From the NCBI GenBank assembly GCA_015060975.1, contig SUXI01000004.1, forward strand, positions 1 through 64,000: 64,000 nucleotides of DNA. Reading direction: 5' to 3'. This DNA is from Bacteroidales bacterium. GTDB taxonomy: Bacteria > Bacteroidota > Bacteroidia > Bacteroidales > Muribaculaceae. The stretch's first letter is position 1; each line of letters begins with the position of its first letter. Under the pieces are notes generated by a model, which did no database searches, had not been told where the DNA came from, and was given only the letters and a program-made list of their open reading frames with translations. Position numbers and translations under genes: made by a program. This document shows, in pieces, positions 62,810 through 64,000 of this stretch.

Positions 62810-64000
62810 TTTCAAGTGATTGTATTCTGTTTTCAAGTTTTATAATTTCATCTCTAAGACGCGCCGCCTCTATAAACTCCATATTTTTAGCCGCATCAAT
62901 CATTTGAATGCGTAGTTGAGATATTGTATGTTGTAATGACTCACTATTCATGTATGAAATAACCGGGTCGGCAGCAATCTCAACCTTATGAGTGTATTCA
63001 TTTTCATACATTAACACCTCTGGCTTGCGCCCTTGTGGCACAGGTTCAAAATCTGCATCTTTATCAAGACCTATAATTCGATTGCGTGCTTTGATAATCG
63101 CTTGTGGTGTAATGCCATTTTTTTCGTTATATTTCAATTGCAATGTTCGGCGTCGATTTGTTTCTTCTATAGTTTGTTGCATGCTATCGGTAATCTTGTC
63201 GGCATACATAATGACAGTACCATTTAGATTTCGAGCCGCACGACCAACTGTTTGGGTGAGAGAGCGATGTGAACGCAAAAAGCCCTCTTTGTCGGCATCT
63301 AATACTGCCACTAACGAAACTTCGGGCAAGTCAAGTCCTTCTCGCAACAAGTTGACTCCAATCAGAACATCATATATGCCAGCACGAAGGTCATCAAGAA
63401 TTTGAATGCGGTCGAGCGTATCAACATCACTATGAATATATGCACAACGTATTCTTAATTTCTGCAAATAATCATTCAATTCCTCTGCCATTCGCTTTGT
63501 GAGAGTAGTAACCAAAACGCGTTCATCTTTTTCCGCCCGGTCTTGTATTTCATCAATCAAATCGTCAATTTGATTTAATGATGGACGGATCTCTATAATA
63601 GGATCTAAAAGTCCGGTTGGGCGAATGATTTGCTCTACAACCACTCCTTCACTTTTTCCCAACTCATAATCAGCAGGAGTTGCACTTACATATATAATTT
63701 GCTTTGTCAATGATTCAAACTCATCAAATTTTAGTGGGCGATTATCGAGTGCGGCAGGTAATCTAAATCCATATTCCACAAGATTCATTTTTCGAGATAA
63801 ATCACCGCCATACATTGCTCTTATTTGTGGTACAGTCACATGACTTTCATCAATAATTGTCAAAAAATTATCAGGGAAATAATCCAATAAACAAAAAGGG
63901 CGAGAGCCAGGACTGCGACCATCAAAATATCGGCTATAATTCTCAATTCCTGAGCAATGTCCAACTTCTTTCATCATCTCTACATCGTATGTTACACGCT
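62796..64000 (-). CDS. uvrB: UvrABC system protein B (5' end beyond the window)
   Basis: [73 protein letters not shown]-terminal UVR domain; frame open to the window edge. Confidence 0.96.
   Translation of the reverse strand, partial: RVTYDVEMMKEVGHCSGIENYSRYFDGRSPGSRPFCLLDYFPDNFLTIIDESHVTVPQIRAMYGGDLSRKMNLVEYGFRLPAALDNRPLKFDEFESLTKQIIYVSATPADYELGKSEGVVVEQIIRPTGLLDPIIEIRPSLNQIDDLIDEIQDRAEKDERVLVTTLTKRMAEELNDYLQKLRIRCAYIHSDVDTLDRIQILDDLRAGIYDVLIGVNLLREGLDLPEVSLVAVLDADKEGFLRSHRSLTQTVGRAARNLNGTVIMYADKITDSMQQTIEETNRRRTLQLKYNEKNGITPQAIIKARNRIIGLDKDADFEPVPQGRKPEVLMYENEYTHKVEIAADPVISYMNSESLQHTISQLRIQMIDAAKNMEFIEAARLRDEIIKLENRIQSLENESK

Noticed and set aside
1-64000. CRISPR arrays, rRNA/tRNA genes, transposases, phage genes, toxin-antitoxin or defence systems
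   Set aside because: None recognised by eye on either strand; a tRNAscan/CRISPRCasFinder/DefenseFinder run would be needed for formal exclusion.

Overview
This 64-kb window is AT-rich Bacteroidales-type chromosome, judging from gene families, gene order and -7 TAnnTTTG promoter boxes. Most of it is conserved housekeeping sequence: the purH-mreBCD-mrdA-rodA block, DHH/DUF4827/glmM, purT, rlmB-recN-DUF4835-coaBC-exonuclease-dnaN, valS, GH13, prs, a Porin_10-like protein, an S9 peptidase, an SLC13 transporter, ygiQ and uvrB. The main accessory region is a co-oriented surface-polysaccharide locus of about 27 kb (12.3-39.2 kb, minus strand). It starts with a UpxY-type NusG antiterminator and holds about 11 glycosyltransferases, two predicted initiating transferases, a flippase, an EpsG-like polymerase candidate, an acyltransferase, a pyruvyltransferase with an Fe-S partner, and an ATP-grasp/MBOAT/SGNH cassette. 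I did not find CRISPR arrays, rRNA, recognisable tRNAs, transposases, phage genes or a defence system. The best leads are a structured, possibly switch-like upxY leader; a perfect 15-bp hairpin between mreB and mreC; a G8 tract in the capsule-locus acyltransferase; the ATP-grasp/MBOAT/SGNH cassette; and a small unassigned ORF or repeat upstream of upxY. None is proven to be a new system. All family calls come from reading motifs by eye, without database searches.
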